DNA of 64,000 bases from Thermoflexibacter ruber (GCF_900113045.1 NZ_FONY01000002.1:169852-233851), one strand, 5' to 3'; numbered from the stretch's first letter, positions 46,659-55,694 are shown. The notes: a model not told the origin generated them from the sequence alone. Program-made: numbers and translations.

Positions 46659-48994
46659 CTTAAACTGAAGAATCTCTGAGAAAGCCCATTAGGTACGGCA
46701 TACTGATTGCCTAAGTAATCAGGAATCCACAAGTAGGAAATCTTGTTGTCTATGCCAAATAGGTTTAGAATGTCTAAACCCAACCAAACCGATTCTAAGT
46801 ATTTTTTATCTTTGAGGTTAAATATTTTTGAAAAGCCAATATCTACCCTATTATATTCTGCCCCATTGAAAACTGCCCTGTACTCGGGTCTTTCAGGCAC
46901 GCCGAAGGGCAAACCTGAACCATACATCAGCCTCATATTTACTCTAACAGTAGGATTATTAGGTAAATGGTCTTCAAAGAAAATAGTCAAAGTTACTCTT
47001 TGGTCAGTAGGACGGCGGATAAAACCTCTTTCATCTCCCTCGACTTTTTCTTTGGTAGAGAGTAAGCCCAAATTAAACCAAGATTCTGTCCCCTCGACAA
47101 ATTCACCACTTATCCTGAAATCGGCTCCCACAGCATAAGCAACCGCATTATTTTGAGCGTAGTATCGCAATCGCATATTGTCCATGTCGTATGGAATAAC
47201 ATTGGTTAAGTGCTTGTAATACAGCTCGGAAATGAACTTAAAAGGTCTGTTCCATTTTTTAAAATTCCAATCCATGCCTAAAATTGCATGAATAGAAGTT
47301 TGGGCTTTCAAATCTTTGTTAAGTTGCCCTTCAAAATTTCTCAGCTCTCGATAAAAGGGAGGTTGTTGGTAAAGTCCCAAAGAAGTACTGAACAAAATAT
47401 CTTTTTTCCAATTGGGTTTGACGGCGTATTGGATTCTTGGGCTAATGAGCCATTGATTGTTCAGCGACCAGTAGTTTAGGCGAACCCCATACGTCAGCGT
47501 TTGCCTTTCCCCTATCCAATGGGCTTGCTGTACATAAGCAGTTAGTCGTGAGGAGTTTAAGCTAACTTCTGTATTCAGTCTTTCCGTAATAGTTACATAA
47601 TCAGCAGAGTCAATAAAATTGTACTGATTGATTCTATCCTCAATATTTTCATTAGAAAAGCGAATACCAAATTCTATTTTCCTTTTGTTATTAGGGCGAT
47701 ACTCATTGCGACTCTCCGCCGCAAAAATATGGGCATCAAGGAAATTTCTGCCATAGTTATACAAACTACCAAAACCCCTGATAAACAGACATGTATTAAA
47801 ATCAGGAGAATTTAAGTCTGTATTTACATCGCAAAGTCTGTAACCTCCTTCTGTATTAATAAACTCTCGTTCAAGGGTTTTCATTCCAGAAAACAGGATT
47901 CGGGTAATGAATTTTTCTGAAAGATAATAGGCTAAGTTTGTTCCTATCTGCCAAGTGTCATAGTTCATTGCTTCCTGCCCCCTGAAGTCGACAGTCAGCC
48001 GCAAGGATTGGTTAAATGTGCCAAAATCCGTCCTACGTGTCTGGGGAATGGTCAAGTAGCGATTGCGAGCATAAGATAGCAAGACGGAAAGTTCTGCTTT
48101 TTTTCCTATGTCTATATTGAAAAAACTTTGCACATCGGTAAAATTGGGGAAGTACTCCCCACGAGTCGGCAAAGTATTAAAAAGGTAACGCCCTAATTTC
48201 TGCCTGACTCCTATTAAATAGCTGAATTTCTGATTTTTAGTACTTCCCTCTATATGCCCTGAGCCACCCAATAAGCCAGCAGCAAAGGAAGCATGAAACT
48301 CTTTGGGCTTTTTATAGCTAATACTCAATACCGAAGAGAGTTTGTCCCCATATTTTGCTTGCCAACCTCCTGAGGAGAACTCCACACTTTTGACCATCTC
48401 AGGGTTAATGAAACTTAGCCCTTCTTGTTGCCCTGCACGCACTAAAAAAGGGCGATAAATTTCTATGTTATTGACATAGACCAAGTTTTCCTCAAAATTT
48501 CCCCCCCTTACGTTGTAAGCACTTGATAGCTCACTATTCCCACTTATCCCTAAGCCGACTGTGCTAATAGCTTGGTTAAAATCTCCAAAAGGAGAAGGAA
48601 TATTTTTCAAAGCATTGGGATTCAGGTCTATCGTTCCCGCTTCTACTCTTGCTTTGTCCTGACTTTCTTTGACTTCTACTTCTTTGAGGGTTTGTGTTCT
48701 TACGTTTAGTATCACATCAATTTTCAGATTTTCTCCATTTTTGAGCGTAATCTTTTTATTTACAGAAAGATAGCTAATGTGAGTAAAAACCAAAGTATAA
48801 GAGCCTTGTGGTACATCAAACTGATAGTAGCCCAAAGAATCTGAGGTAGTGCCTATATTTTTCCCTTGCAAGGCAATATTGACCAGAGGTACAGCCTGCC
48901 CTAAGTTATTAGTAATTCTGCCGCTAATAGTTTGAGCAAGAGAGAGTTTTGAGAAAAATAATAAGACCAAAACAAGAGAAAAGAGGCTTTTCAT
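46640..48994 (-). CDS. TonB-dependent outer-membrane receptor
   Basis: This 784-residue receptor starts at MKSLFSLVLVLLFFSKLSLA (signal peptide). The frame is open 41 codons further, to the very edge of the next gene, but that extension is not signal-like. A carboxypeptidase-regulatory-like domain (about 22-105; ISGRITNNLGQAVPLVNIAL) is followed by a TonB plug (NVRGGNFEENLVYVNNIEIY, GGWQAKYGDKLSSVLSISY) and a barrel ending in FFSLRVVLRK. It lacks the SusC signature and has no SusD partner, so it probably imports a siderophore, cobalamin-like ligand or peptide. The ligand is unknown. Confidence 0.92.
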   Translation of the reverse strand: MKSLFSLVLVLLFFSKLSLAQTISGRITNNLGQAVPLVNIALQGKNIGTTSDSLGYYQFDVPQGSYTLVFTHISYLSVNKKITLKNGENLKIDVILNVRTQTLKEVEVKESQDKARVEAGTIDLNPNALKNIPSPFGDFNQAISTVGLGISGNSELSSAYNVRGGNFEENLVYVNNIEIYRPFLVRAGQQEGLSFINPEMVKSVEFSSGGWQAKYGDKLSSVLSISYKKPKEFHASFAAGLLGGSGHIEGSTKNQKFSYLIGVRQKLGRYLFNTLPTRGEYFPNFTDVQSFFNIDIGKKAELSVLLSYARNRYLTIPQTRRTDFGTFNQSLRLTVDFRGQEAMNYDTWQIGTNLAYYLSEKFITRILFSGMKTLEREFINTEGGYRLCDVNTDLNSPDFNTCLFIRGFGSLYNYGRNFLDAHIFAAESRNEYRPNNKRKIEFGIRFSNENIEDRINQYNFIDSADYVTITERLNTEVSLNSSRLTAYVQQAHWIGERQTLTYGVRLNYWSLNNQWLISPRIQYAVKPNWKKDILFSTSLGLYQQPPFYRELRNFEGQLNKDLKAQTSIHAILGMDWNFKKWNRPFKFISELYYKHLTNVIPYDMDNMRLRYYAQNNAVAYAVGADFRISGEFVEGTESWFNLGLLSTKEKVEGDERGFIRRPTDQRVTLTIFFEDHLPNNPTVRVNMRLMYGSGLPFGVPERPEYRAVFNGAEYNRVDIGFSKIFNLKDKKYLESVWLGLDILNLFGIDNKISYLWIPDYLGNQYAVPNGLSQRFFSLRVVLRK

Positions 48995-49081
48995 TATATT
49001 AAGTTTATAAGTGAGGTTTTCCTTCTTTGACAAAGATAGAATTACTCTTGCAGTTTTCCGTAGTAAATCTAATCCCTTTTG

Positions 49082-49089
49082 TAATTTTG
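49082..49089 (+). promoter_or_regulatory. -7 element upstream of the DUF3109 gene
   Basis: TAATTTTG matches TAnnTTTG exactly, 28 bp before the ATG. No TTG is found at the right -33 spacing. It supports the shorter start of the divergent receptor gene, leaving 123 bp for promoters. Confidence 0.4.
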
Positions 49090-49117
49090 CAAGATATTTT
49101 GAAAAAATATTTAGCAA

Positions 49118-49705
49118 ATGATTGTTGTAGGTAATGCGATTCTTAGCGATGACATTGCAGAAAATGAATTTGTCTGCAACTTAGAGAAGTGCAAAGGAGG
49201 CTGTTGCGAGGCGGGAGATTTAGGTGCCCCTCTGGTAAAGGAGGAATTAGCGGTATTAGAGGAAATTTATGAAAGTGTAAAGCCTTATTTGGACGAGGAG
49301 GGCATACAAGCCATAGAGGAACAGGGAAAGTATGTACTTGATTTTGAAGGAGATTACTCTACGCCTATGGTTAGAGGAAAAGCCTGTGCCTATGCCATAA
49401 AAGACAAAAAAGGAATATGGGCTTGTGGCATAGAAAAAGCCTACTTAGAAGGAAAAATCAGTTTTCAAAAGCCTATTTCCTGTCATCTGTACCCTATTCG
49501 TATTACTAAATACGATGATTTTGAGGCATTGAACTATCACCGTTGGGATATTTGTAGCCCTGCTTGTAGCTTGGGAAAAGAACTAAGTGTACCTTTGTAT
49601 CGCTTTTTGAAAGAGGCACTTATCCGCAAATACGGAGTAAGGTGGTATGAGGAGTTAGTCCAACAAATAGAAAAAGGAGAAAAACAAACCATTTATCAAA
49701 CATGA
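49118..49705 (+). CDS. DUF3109 cysteine-rich protein
   Basis: The 195-residue protein matches the DUF3109 family, with a Cys cluster [19 protein letters not shown], a central KACAYA...WACGIE pair, SCHLYPIR and a late CSPACSLG. The pattern of about nine conserved cysteines suggests a metal or Fe-S centre, as in the related YkgJ-type zinc/iron-chelating proteins. Function is unknown. Its stop codon overlaps the start of the next gene by 4 bp (ATGA), showing translational coupling to the DUF192 protein. Confidence 0.88.
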   Translation: MIVVGNAILSDDIAENEFVCNLEKCKGGCCEAGDLGAPLVKEELAVLEEIYESVKPYLDEEGIQAIEEQGKYVLDFEGDYSTPMVRGKACAYAIKDKKGIWACGIEKAYLEGKISFQKPISCHLYPIRITKYDDFEALNYHRWDICSPACSLGKELSVPLYRFLKEALIRKYGVRWYEELVQQIEKGEKQTIYQT

Positions 49706-50235
49706 ACAAGAGAGTCCAGATTATTGCTTTGGTCTTATTATTAGCCTTTTTACTGCCCTTTGCGCTTCCTTTTATCAGAAATTTATTTTCTGAAAAAAGA
49801 AACCAAACACTCACAGAGGAATATTTAAAGAATACCTCTACGAGTACTGCTCCCGTTTTTAAAAAAGAGGGAGAACTCAGTTTTATAAAAAAGGATAACC
49901 AACAAGAAATCAAAAAGATAGACATAGAAATTGCAGACAGCGATGGAGAACGCCAGCAAGGGCTAATGTATCGCACCCAATTGGAAGACAGTCAGGGAAT
50001 GTTGTTTATTTTTCCTGAAACTGAGATGCAATCTTTTTGGATGAAGAATACATTGATTTCCTTAGATATTCTCTTTGTAAATGAAAATATGGAAATAGTT
50101 ACTATCCAAAAGTATGCTCAACCCAAGTCAGAGCAGTCCCTCCGCTCTACCAAACCAGCCAAATACGTGGTAGAGGTCAATGCAGGATTTTGCGACCGCT
50201 ATCAAGTAAATGAAGGGGATTTGGTGAAGTTTTGA
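49702..50235 (+). CDS. DUF192 family envelope protein
   Basis: The 177-residue protein has an N-terminal membrane anchor (about residues 6-26) and a DUF192 domain (about 70-177). Family motifs are [50 protein letters not shown] and the final YVVEVNAGF. The small beta-barrel family has no settled function. It is translationally coupled to DUF3109. Confidence 0.9.
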   Translation: MNKRVQIIALVLLLAFLLPFALPFIRNLFSEKRNQTLTEEYLKNTSTSTAPVFKKEGELSFIKKDNQQEIKKIDIEIADSDGERQQGLMYRTQLEDSQGMLFIFPETEMQSFWMKNTLISLDILFVNENMEIVTIQKYAQPKSEQSLRSTKPAKYVVEVNAGFCDRYQVNEGDLVKF

Positions 50236-50283
50236 TTGTAAGAAAGTGAAATAACGTAAAAGCCTTGAATTAACATTATTTTC

Positions 50284-51870
50284 TCACTTCCTTACCGTAA
50301 TAATCACTCTTTGATAACGAGTCAAAGACGGTACACCATCATCGCTGGCTTCAAGGATAAGATGAATAGTTTGCCCTGCTTTGGCATCATTAGGAATAAG
50401 CACTTCTGTTTGTAATGCATGAGGTTGTGAGATTTCTACTTCGCCCAAATAAGTACCCACATGGAATTGCCACCATTTTGTAGTAACTTTGTTGCCGTCG
50501 GGGTCTGAAACTGCACCGTAAAGGGTAACTTTCTGCCCTGCGGAAGCTAAAATACTCGAGGGAACTTGCAAACTGACTATAGGTTCATGGTTCGCATCGG
50601 AATACTTACTTGTAACTGACCATTTTAACCGATTGGCAAAATCTCGCTGTGCCTGTGGGAAGAAATTAGGAAAGGCTCTTTCTTCTTGATTTCGTTGGCT
50701 ATTTTGCGAACCCATGCTTGTCGCCATTTCATCTAAACTCAAAGAGGCTGAAAAAACATCTCTCTCATTTGGGCTTTCTACGGCTTTACCTCCCCAGCCA
50801 CCATAAGAGCCTTTTTCGTAGGCACGCAAGCCATTGCCCAGCATATTCATAAAGGTAGGGTTATCGCCTTCTCCTAACCATGAGCCTTTCTCTTGCACGG
50901 GCATCCAAACGAAGTAGCCCATTTTTTTCAATTCTTCATTAGTATAGCCCGAAAGCCCAAAATAGTCCACCTTATCGTCTTTGACCATTTGCTTGCCATC
51001 ACCCCAGACCCGATACAAAGCCCCCAAAGCCCCACGACTCAATACGTTTTCTCTCATCCAAGAGGGTGTCAAGTATTCCGCATTCTCTGGCAATGCCTTT
51101 ATCTGCGCTCCGTAGCCGTAGTTAGGTCCGCCCCTGAACTGTCGGTACTCTATCTCCCCCCAATTGGGTTTGATGTAGGTAGCGTAGGTATCATCTTGGT
51201 CGCCAGAAGGTAACAACACTACTTTTCGTGCTATTTTCTTTTTTAAGGCTTCCCAATCGGTGGTGTATTCGTACTGCTCTTGTATGGATTTGAGCGCGCG
51301 TGCAATCGTGCTATGCCCTCCCCAAGCAGTGATGAACAACTGCCCGGGTTTGTTGTCTAAAATCAGCGATTTTATCAGGTTAGAGCCTTCCGAGTCTTTG
51401 GAAATATCCCCATCAAATTCTATGTTTCCAAAGCGAATTTTTGATTTGAGAAAATCGGGGGAAGGATAGTTGGGATTGTGTGTTTTCAAATTAGGATACA
51501 CTTTTTCGTAAGCCTCTACAATGTCGTGAATAAAGCGTTCATCTTTTGCCCAACGCCATGATTCGCAAGGGCAAGTACCCATCTTAAAGCGGTCATATTC
51601 TCTGTTAGGCACAAACCATTTTGTACCTTTGCCATCTCCTTTCCAGTGAAACTGACTGCTTGCATAGATAAGCCCCTCTATCTCTACATCGGTACTGTAA
51701 AGCAGAAAACGAATCAAGGAATTGTTGTCATCGAGTTCAGGGTCAGCAGTAATGACTATGCGTGGACGGGCTATCTGTGCATCAACCTGATGGAAGCTAA
51801 AAAATACCATTGTCAAACCTAATAAGTAGGGGAAAAATCTTTGTTTTATACGTAATAAGTTGGGAATCAT
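50284..51870 (-). CDS. DUF1593 (Sde182-like) nucleoside-hydrolase-fold protein
   Basis: The 528-residue secreted protein has a signal peptide ending near VDAQ, then a nucleoside-hydrolase-like domain (about 34-330). Its PRIVITADPELDDNNSLIRFLLY segment matches the Asp-rich metal/ribose site of that fold, and FITAWGGHSTIARALKSI follows. A beta-sandwich domain (about 430-528, VSLQVPSSILASAGQKV to RVIITVRK) completes it, as in the Saccharophagus cellulose-binding protein Sde182. It may act on plant or algal polysaccharide or nucleoside-like material, but no activity can be stated. It is monocistronic, and its 5' flank is the repeat-rich region. Confidence 0.87.
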   Translation of the reverse strand: MIPNLLRIKQRFFPYLLGLTMVFFSFHQVDAQIARPRIVITADPELDDNNSLIRFLLYSTDVEIEGLIYASSQFHWKGDGKGTKWFVPNREYDRFKMGTCPCESWRWAKDERFIHDIVEAYEKVYPNLKTHNPNYPSPDFLKSKIRFGNIEFDGDISKDSEGSNLIKSLILDNKPGQLFITAWGGHSTIARALKSIQEQYEYTTDWEALKKKIARKVVLLPSGDQDDTYATYIKPNWGEIEYRQFRGGPNYGYGAQIKALPENAEYLTPSWMRENVLSRGALGALYRVWGDGKQMVKDDKVDYFGLSGYTNEELKKMGYFVWMPVQEKGSWLGEGDNPTFMNMLGNGLRAYEKGSYGGWGGKAVESPNERDVFSASLSLDEMATSMGSQNSQRNQEERAFPNFFPQAQRDFANRLKWSVTSKYSDANHEPIVSLQVPSSILASAGQKVTLYGAVSDPDGNKVTTKWWQFHVGTYLGEVEISQPHALQTEVLIPNDAKAGQTIHLILEASDDGVPSLTRYQRVIITVRK

Positions 51871-52080
51871 GGTGGTAAGTGTTTTAGAATAAGTGAATTT
51901 TCTTAATAAATTTCTTTAAAAAAACGCACATTTCCCAAATTAGAATTTGGATTTTGCAAACTAAATGTTTTTTCGCTGGTTAATATCGGTGATTTATTGG
52001 TTTTATTGCTACTATTTTGAGTGTATGTATGGGTTTCTTAAGCAAGACTGTATATCATACTAAAAAAAATGATTTTTCAA

Positions 52081-52105
52081 TCCCTTTCTCTTGCTGAGAA
52101 AGGGA
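52081..52105. repeat. Perfect 10-bp hairpin repeat adjoining element B
   Basis: TCCCTTTCTC (52081-52090), loop TTGCT and GAGAAAGGGA (52096-52105) form a perfect hairpin. Its right arm overlaps the left target duplication of the adjoining element, so the element appears to have inserted at this palindrome. Confidence 0.75.
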
Positions 52106-52110
52106 CTTTG

Positions 52111-52340
52111 GTTCTCTGACACTTTTTCCAATGAACAATACTACATCTAACTTTAAGCCCGTAGGGCTGTCATCTTGATAGAAAAAAGTAAGCCTAACCT
52201 ATATTTAGCAACGTCGTAGGCGTGAAATATGCCACCGCTACGCGGTTTTATTCATTATTTTCTACAAAAATAGCACACCTACTGTGTTAGTCTGAAAGTC
52301 CAATGCTTACATAAGTTTTACACAGGAAGTGTCAGAGAAC
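52111..52340. mobile_element. MITE-like element B, 230 bp, with TIRs and target duplication
   Basis: Perfect 14-bp terminal inverted repeats GTTCTCTGACACTT (52111-52124) and AAGTGTCAGAGAAC (52327-52340) are flanked outside by an identical 10-bp direct repeat AGGGACTTTG (52101-52110 and 52341-52350), the signature of transposition. There is no transposase ORF. Inside are four small hairpins with GTA/TAC-type loops (52156-52168, 52211-52223, 52234-52246, 52275-52288). They are arranged symmetrically around TTGATAGAAAAAA (52174-52186) and TTTTCTACAAAAATAG (52258-52273). It must have been mobilised by a transposase elsewhere. Confidence 0.8.
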
Positions 52341-52409
52341 AGGGACTTTGGAGTAAAGAAAATTTCAAAAATACTTTTGATTGAGTATAATTTATATTTT
52401 CTTAAAGGG

Positions 52410-52431
52410 TTGTCAGTGAGGACACTGACAA
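52410..52431. repeat. Perfect 9-bp hairpin repeat
   Basis: TTGTCAGTG (52410-52418), loop AGGA, and CACTGACAA (52423-52431) form a perfect stem with no U tract. It looks like another dispersed palindrome in this repeat-dense gap. Confidence 0.6.
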
Positions 52432-52447
52432 TAGTAGAAATAATTTT

Positions 52448-52540
52448 GGAATACGGATTTTGCAGATTAGATAGATTTTCACTGATGAATTACTTAAAAA
52501 ATCTGTGTTTTATCCGTGAAATCAGTATTATCCGTGTTCC
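52448..52540. repeat. Palindromic relative of the 98-bp repeat
   Basis: GGAATACGGAT (52448-52458) and ATCCGTGTTCC (52530-52540) are inverted repeats (10 of 11 match). Inner segments ATTTTCACTGAT and ATCCGTGAAATCAGT are also near-inverse. The words GGAAnACGGAT, TTTTCAC and AATCTGTGTT are shared with the GxxExxY-linked repeats at 38.9-39.7 kb. No gene is seen in the gap 51871-52718. Confidence 0.6.
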
Positions 52541-52623
52541 TTAAATAGTCAGTAACAATTTAGATGAATTAACCAGCCATGATTGGAAAAGTAGTCTATT
52601 GAAAATCAGATACTAAAAACTCT

Positions 52624-52669
52624 TAAAAAAAACAGCACTTACAAGAGTTAAAACCTTGTAAGTGCTGTT
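52624..52669 (-). terminator. Strong terminator after sucC
   Basis: AACAGCACTTACAAG (52631-52645) pairs perfectly over 15 bp with CTTGTAAGTGCTGTT (52655-52669). The A tract at 52625-52632 is the U tract of the minus-strand transcript. Confidence 0.92.
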
Positions 52670-52718
52670 AATGAATGAATTAAAAATCTCATTCTTATTT
52701 GACTTATTACCAATCTAT

Positions 52719-53909
52719 CTAAGCCATCGCTTCTTTTACTCTCTGAGCGGCATCTTTGAGCAGAATAGCAGGGGTGATTTTCAAGCCTGATTCTCCCAAA
52801 ATTTTTGCTCCTTCTTCTGCATTTGTTCCTTGCAGGCGAACAATGATAGGAACTTTAATGTCGCCAATTTTCTTGTAAGCCTCAACTACGCCATTGGCTA
52901 CTCTATCGCAACGCACAATTCCGCCGAAAATATTAATGAGAATAGCTTTTACATTGGGGTCTTGCAAGATGATTCTGAAACCTGCTTCTACGGTTTGGGC
53001 ATTTGCGCCACCGCCTACGTCAAGGAAGTTAGCAGGCTCGCCACCTGAGAGTTTGATGATGTCCATAGTTGCCATAGCCAAGCCTGCTCCGTTTACCATA
53101 CAGCCCACATTTCCATCGAGTTTCACATAGTTCAAGCCAGAAGCAGAGGCTTCTACTTCTAAGGGGTCTTCCTCCGCCAAATCTCTCATGTCAGCCAATT
53201 CTTTGTGGCGGAAAAGAGAATTGTCATCTAAGTTTACTTTGGCATCTACGGCAAGTATCTTGTTATCAGAGGTTTTCAATACGGGATTGATTTCAAACAG
53301 AGAGGCATCTATGCTTTCATACGCCTTGTAAAGAGCAAAAAGGAATTTGACCATTTCTTTGAAGGCATTGCCTTCTAAGCCAAAAGCAAAGGCAATTTTG
53401 CGAGCTTGGAAAGGTTGCAAACCTACGCTTGGGTCTATCCATTCTTTAATGATTTTTTCAGGGGTATCGTGGGCTACTGCTTCTATGTCCATGCCTCCTT
53501 CTGTACTGGCGATGATGACGTTGCACCCTTTTGCCCTGTCGAGCATGATGCTCAAGTAGTATTCTTTAGGCTCTGACTCGCCTGGATAGTACACGTCCTC
53601 GGCTACCAAAATTTTATGTACTTTCTTGCCCTCAGGACCTGTTTGTGGAGTTACTAATTGCATTCCTAAGATTTGCTTAGAAAGCTCTGTAACTTGCTCA
53701 TAGTTTTTAGCTAATTTGATACCCCCGCCTTTTCCTCTACCTCCAGCGTGGATTTGTGCCTTGATAACGAACCACTTTGTACCTGTTTCTGCATTGAGTT
53801 GGCGTGCCGCATCTAATGCCGCTTGTGGAGTGGTGGCTACTACGCCCTCTTGTACCCTTACTCCATAGCTTTTCAAAATATCTTTGGCTTGGTATTCGTG
53901 TATGTTCAT
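52719..53909 (-). CDS. sucC: Succinyl-CoA synthetase (ADP-forming) beta subunit
   Basis: This 396-residue TCA-cycle subunit makes succinate and ATP from succinyl-CoA with SucD. It starts with the canonical [17 protein letters not shown]; an in-frame ATG 28 codons upstream gives a non-conserved hydrophobic extension and is rejected. The ATP-grasp part has [14 protein letters not shown]. The C-terminal ligase part has [28 protein letters not shown] and [15 protein letters not shown]. sucD is not adjacent, so the subunits are encoded apart here. A strong terminator follows. Confidence 0.96.
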   Translation of the reverse strand: MNIHEYQAKDILKSYGVRVQEGVVATTPQAALDAARQLNAETGTKWFVIKAQIHAGGRGKGGGIKLAKNYEQVTELSKQILGMQLVTPQTGPEGKKVHKILVAEDVYYPGESEPKEYYLSIMLDRAKGCNVIIASTEGGMDIEAVAHDTPEKIIKEWIDPSVGLQPFQARKIAFAFGLEGNAFKEMVKFLFALYKAYESIDASLFEINPVLKTSDNKILAVDAKVNLDDNSLFRHKELADMRDLAEEDPLEVEASASGLNYVKLDGNVGCMVNGAGLAMATMDIIKLSGGEPANFLDVGGGANAQTVEAGFRIILQDPNVKAILINIFGGIVRCDRVANGVVEAYKKIGDIKVPIIVRLQGTNAEEGAKILGESGLKITPAILLKDAAQRVKEAMA

Positions 53910-53960
53910 TTTGAAATGATAGATAATGAATAGTGAAATAATGCGATTTTGAATTATTCC

Positions 53961-53968
53961 CAAAAATA
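53961..53968 (-). promoter_or_regulatory. Possible -7 element for sucC
   Basis: The minus strand reads TATTTTTG, an exact TAnnTTTG, 52 bp before the sucC start. The -33 element is not evident. Confidence 0.35.
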
Positions 53969-54022
53969 AATAAATTGTGTAGGAATAAAACATTTCACTT
54001 GAAATTTTTGAGAAAAATTCAT

Positions 54023-55090
54023 TTAGCTTTTCTTTTTCTTTGCTTGTTTTTTACGCTTCTCCTCCTCCGCTTTTTTCTTCTTTTTCTCTACTTCTTTCTT
54101 GCGCTTTTCGGCTTCTTTTAGTTTTTTCTCTTGTGCTTTCTGCTTTTCTGTGCTTACTTTTTGCTTTTGTTTTTCGCTTTCTTTCTTGTTCTTTTCCAAG
54201 GTCTTAGCACGCTCCTCCGCTTTCTTTTGCTTTTCCTTCTCCGCTTTTTCCTTTGCTTTCTGGTTTTTGAGTTGGGTAGGGGTGAGCTTTTTCTTCTCTA
54301 CATTTTTAGGAGTTGTCTGTATCTTATTTTCATTTTTTTGCTGACTTTCTTTTAGCAAACCTTGCTTTCTAAGCCACTCTTGGCGGCGTTCCTTTTTCTG
54401 TTCTTGTTTTTTCCTCTCTTTCTCTGCATCGTATCTGGTCAGAGGGGCATAGACTGAGAGTTTGATTTGCAAGCTATTATCTCTTGCTGAAGCACTCCCG
54501 AATTCGCCAATATTGTCCAAGTAATCGCTTCTTGGGTTCAGCAAACCTACCTCTGCCCCAACTGCGACCTTGCTTGCCTTGAACTTGTACATAGCCCCTA
54601 CATTGACGGGTATGACAAAAGCAGTAGTAGGCAGGGTTTCGCCTAAGGCGCGTGTTTCAGGCTGGTTTGCTAATTTCTGATTGCGAATATCTTTGGGCGT
54701 AAAACGCATGATGCCGATATTCGGATTGAGATAGACCGTTAGAAAATCCGTCTTAATTGCATTGAGGCGCAACCCCAAAGAAAACTGCACAAAATTGGTT
54801 TTAAAAAAAGTATTGTTACGCGGTGGATTTAGATAGTCGTAGTTTGTATTTTGTCCTACCAAATTCCCAATAGACAGGCTTGCTGTAGGATTAAACCAGC
54901 GATGTTGGTCAGAAAAAGCCCCAATATGGAAAGCCGAAGACCATTTCTGATAGCTTGGGCTGAGGTCGCCTTTGTACGCATTGGCACTGCCACTTACTTG
55001 TAGGTACACATCTACCAAAGATTTTTCTTGAGCAAAAGTAATTTGAGCAATGAAAAAAAGAAAAAATATGATTAATGTTCTGAAAATCAT
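54023..55090 (-). CDS. Outer-membrane barrel-like protein with Lys/Glu-rich tail
   Basis: This 355-residue protein has a signal peptide (cleavage after ITFA) and a beta-rich domain (about 25-215) with alternating hydrophobic strands. YLQVSGSANAYKGDLS, VQFSLGLRLNAI and VNVGAMYKFKASKVAVGAEVGL are typical of small outer-membrane barrels. From about residue 222 to the end the sequence is almost entirely Lys, Glu, Gln, Arg and Ala in KKAEEK-like runs, predicted to be a long charged helix. The tail is unusual for a barrel. Family and function are not recognised. It is followed by sucC about 114 bp downstream on the same strand. Confidence 0.7.
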   Translation of the reverse strand: MIFRTLIIFFLFFIAQITFAQEKSLVDVYLQVSGSANAYKGDLSPSYQKWSSAFHIGAFSDQHRWFNPTASLSIGNLVGQNTNYDYLNPPRNNTFFKTNFVQFSLGLRLNAIKTDFLTVYLNPNIGIMRFTPKDIRNQKLANQPETRALGETLPTTAFVIPVNVGAMYKFKASKVAVGAEVGLLNPRSDYLDNIGEFGSASARDNSLQIKLSVYAPLTRYDAEKERKKQEQKKERRQEWLRKQGLLKESQQKNENKIQTTPKNVEKKKLTPTQLKNQKAKEKAEKEKQKKAEERAKTLEKNKKESEKQKQKVSTEKQKAQEKKLKEAEKRKKEVEKKKKKAEEEKRKKQAKKKKS

Positions 55091-55194
55091 GGACTTGTCT
55101 AATTAGTGAAAGAAAAGGGTATCTGTTTATCAGCTAAAATATATATATTAGCAAAAAACTTTCCGATAATGCTTAGAGGTGAGATTTTAAGAAT

Positions 55195-55221
55195 AAAAAA
55201 ACCGCAACTTAGGTTACGGTT
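55195..55221 (-). terminator. Terminator region downstream of the 97-aa gene
   Basis: AACCGCAAC (55200-55208) pairs with GTTACGGTT (55213-55221). In minus-strand RNA it is a 9-bp stem with one G-U pair and a 4-nt loop, followed by a U run from 55195-55200. Confidence 0.75.
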
Positions 55222-55227
55222 TAGGTT

Positions 55228-55521
55228 TTAGGGTATATCATTTTGCTTATCAAAAAGTTGCTTCACTACTTTCCCAAACTCTATGATTTGGTCAGTTCCA
55301 CATTTAACTTTCTCAATCAATGTATTAGAGTTAGCTAATTTGCTTTGAACTTTATTATTTATGGTTCGGTACTGTGTTTGGCACTTTTCTATACAACTTT
55401 GTCGTACATTTTTCTCAACTACAAAAACTGATAAAACAAGCATTACCAGTATGATTTGTATGGTGGTAAGCCTTTTTCTGAATTTCATGTTTGTTTGACA
55501 ATTGATATAGATAGTACGCAA
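55228..55521 (-). CDS. Small single-pass membrane protein, unknown (97 aa)
   Basis: One TM helix (about residues 20-36, IQIILVMLVLSVFVV) is followed by a polar helical region with three Cys residues (SCIEKCQTQYR, VKCGTDQ). Met12 (MKFRKRL) is the more likely start because it leaves a basic N-terminus before the helix. A good terminator directly downstream supports it as a real transcription unit. No family was recognised. Confidence 0.55.
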   Translation of the reverse strand: MRTIYINCQTNMKFRKRLTTIQIILVMLVLSVFVVEKNVRQSCIEKCQTQYRTINNKVQSKLANSNTLIEKVKCGTDQIIEFGKVVKQLFDKQNDIP

Positions 55522-55694
55522 TACACACCAGTTAGGTTCAGAGGAAAGTGTTAAAACTTTATAAAGTTTTGAATTTTTTTTCAGGTGTGCCTAAAAGCAT
55601 GATGGAATAGTTCCTAATTGTGATTTTGTGTAGCAAACTTTATTTTTTTATAACAAAATCTATACAAAATATTTTTTCTTTCTCAAAAACTTCC

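Noticed and set aside
48995-49117. N-terminal extension of the TonB receptor
   Set aside because: It would run to the adjacent divergent start codon and removes room for promoters. The signal peptide begins at 48994.
52329-52544. 71-codon plus-strand frame between the DUF1593 and sucC genes
   Set aside because: It is made of the right TIR, target repeat and palindromic repeats, so coding potential is a by-product of repeat sequence.
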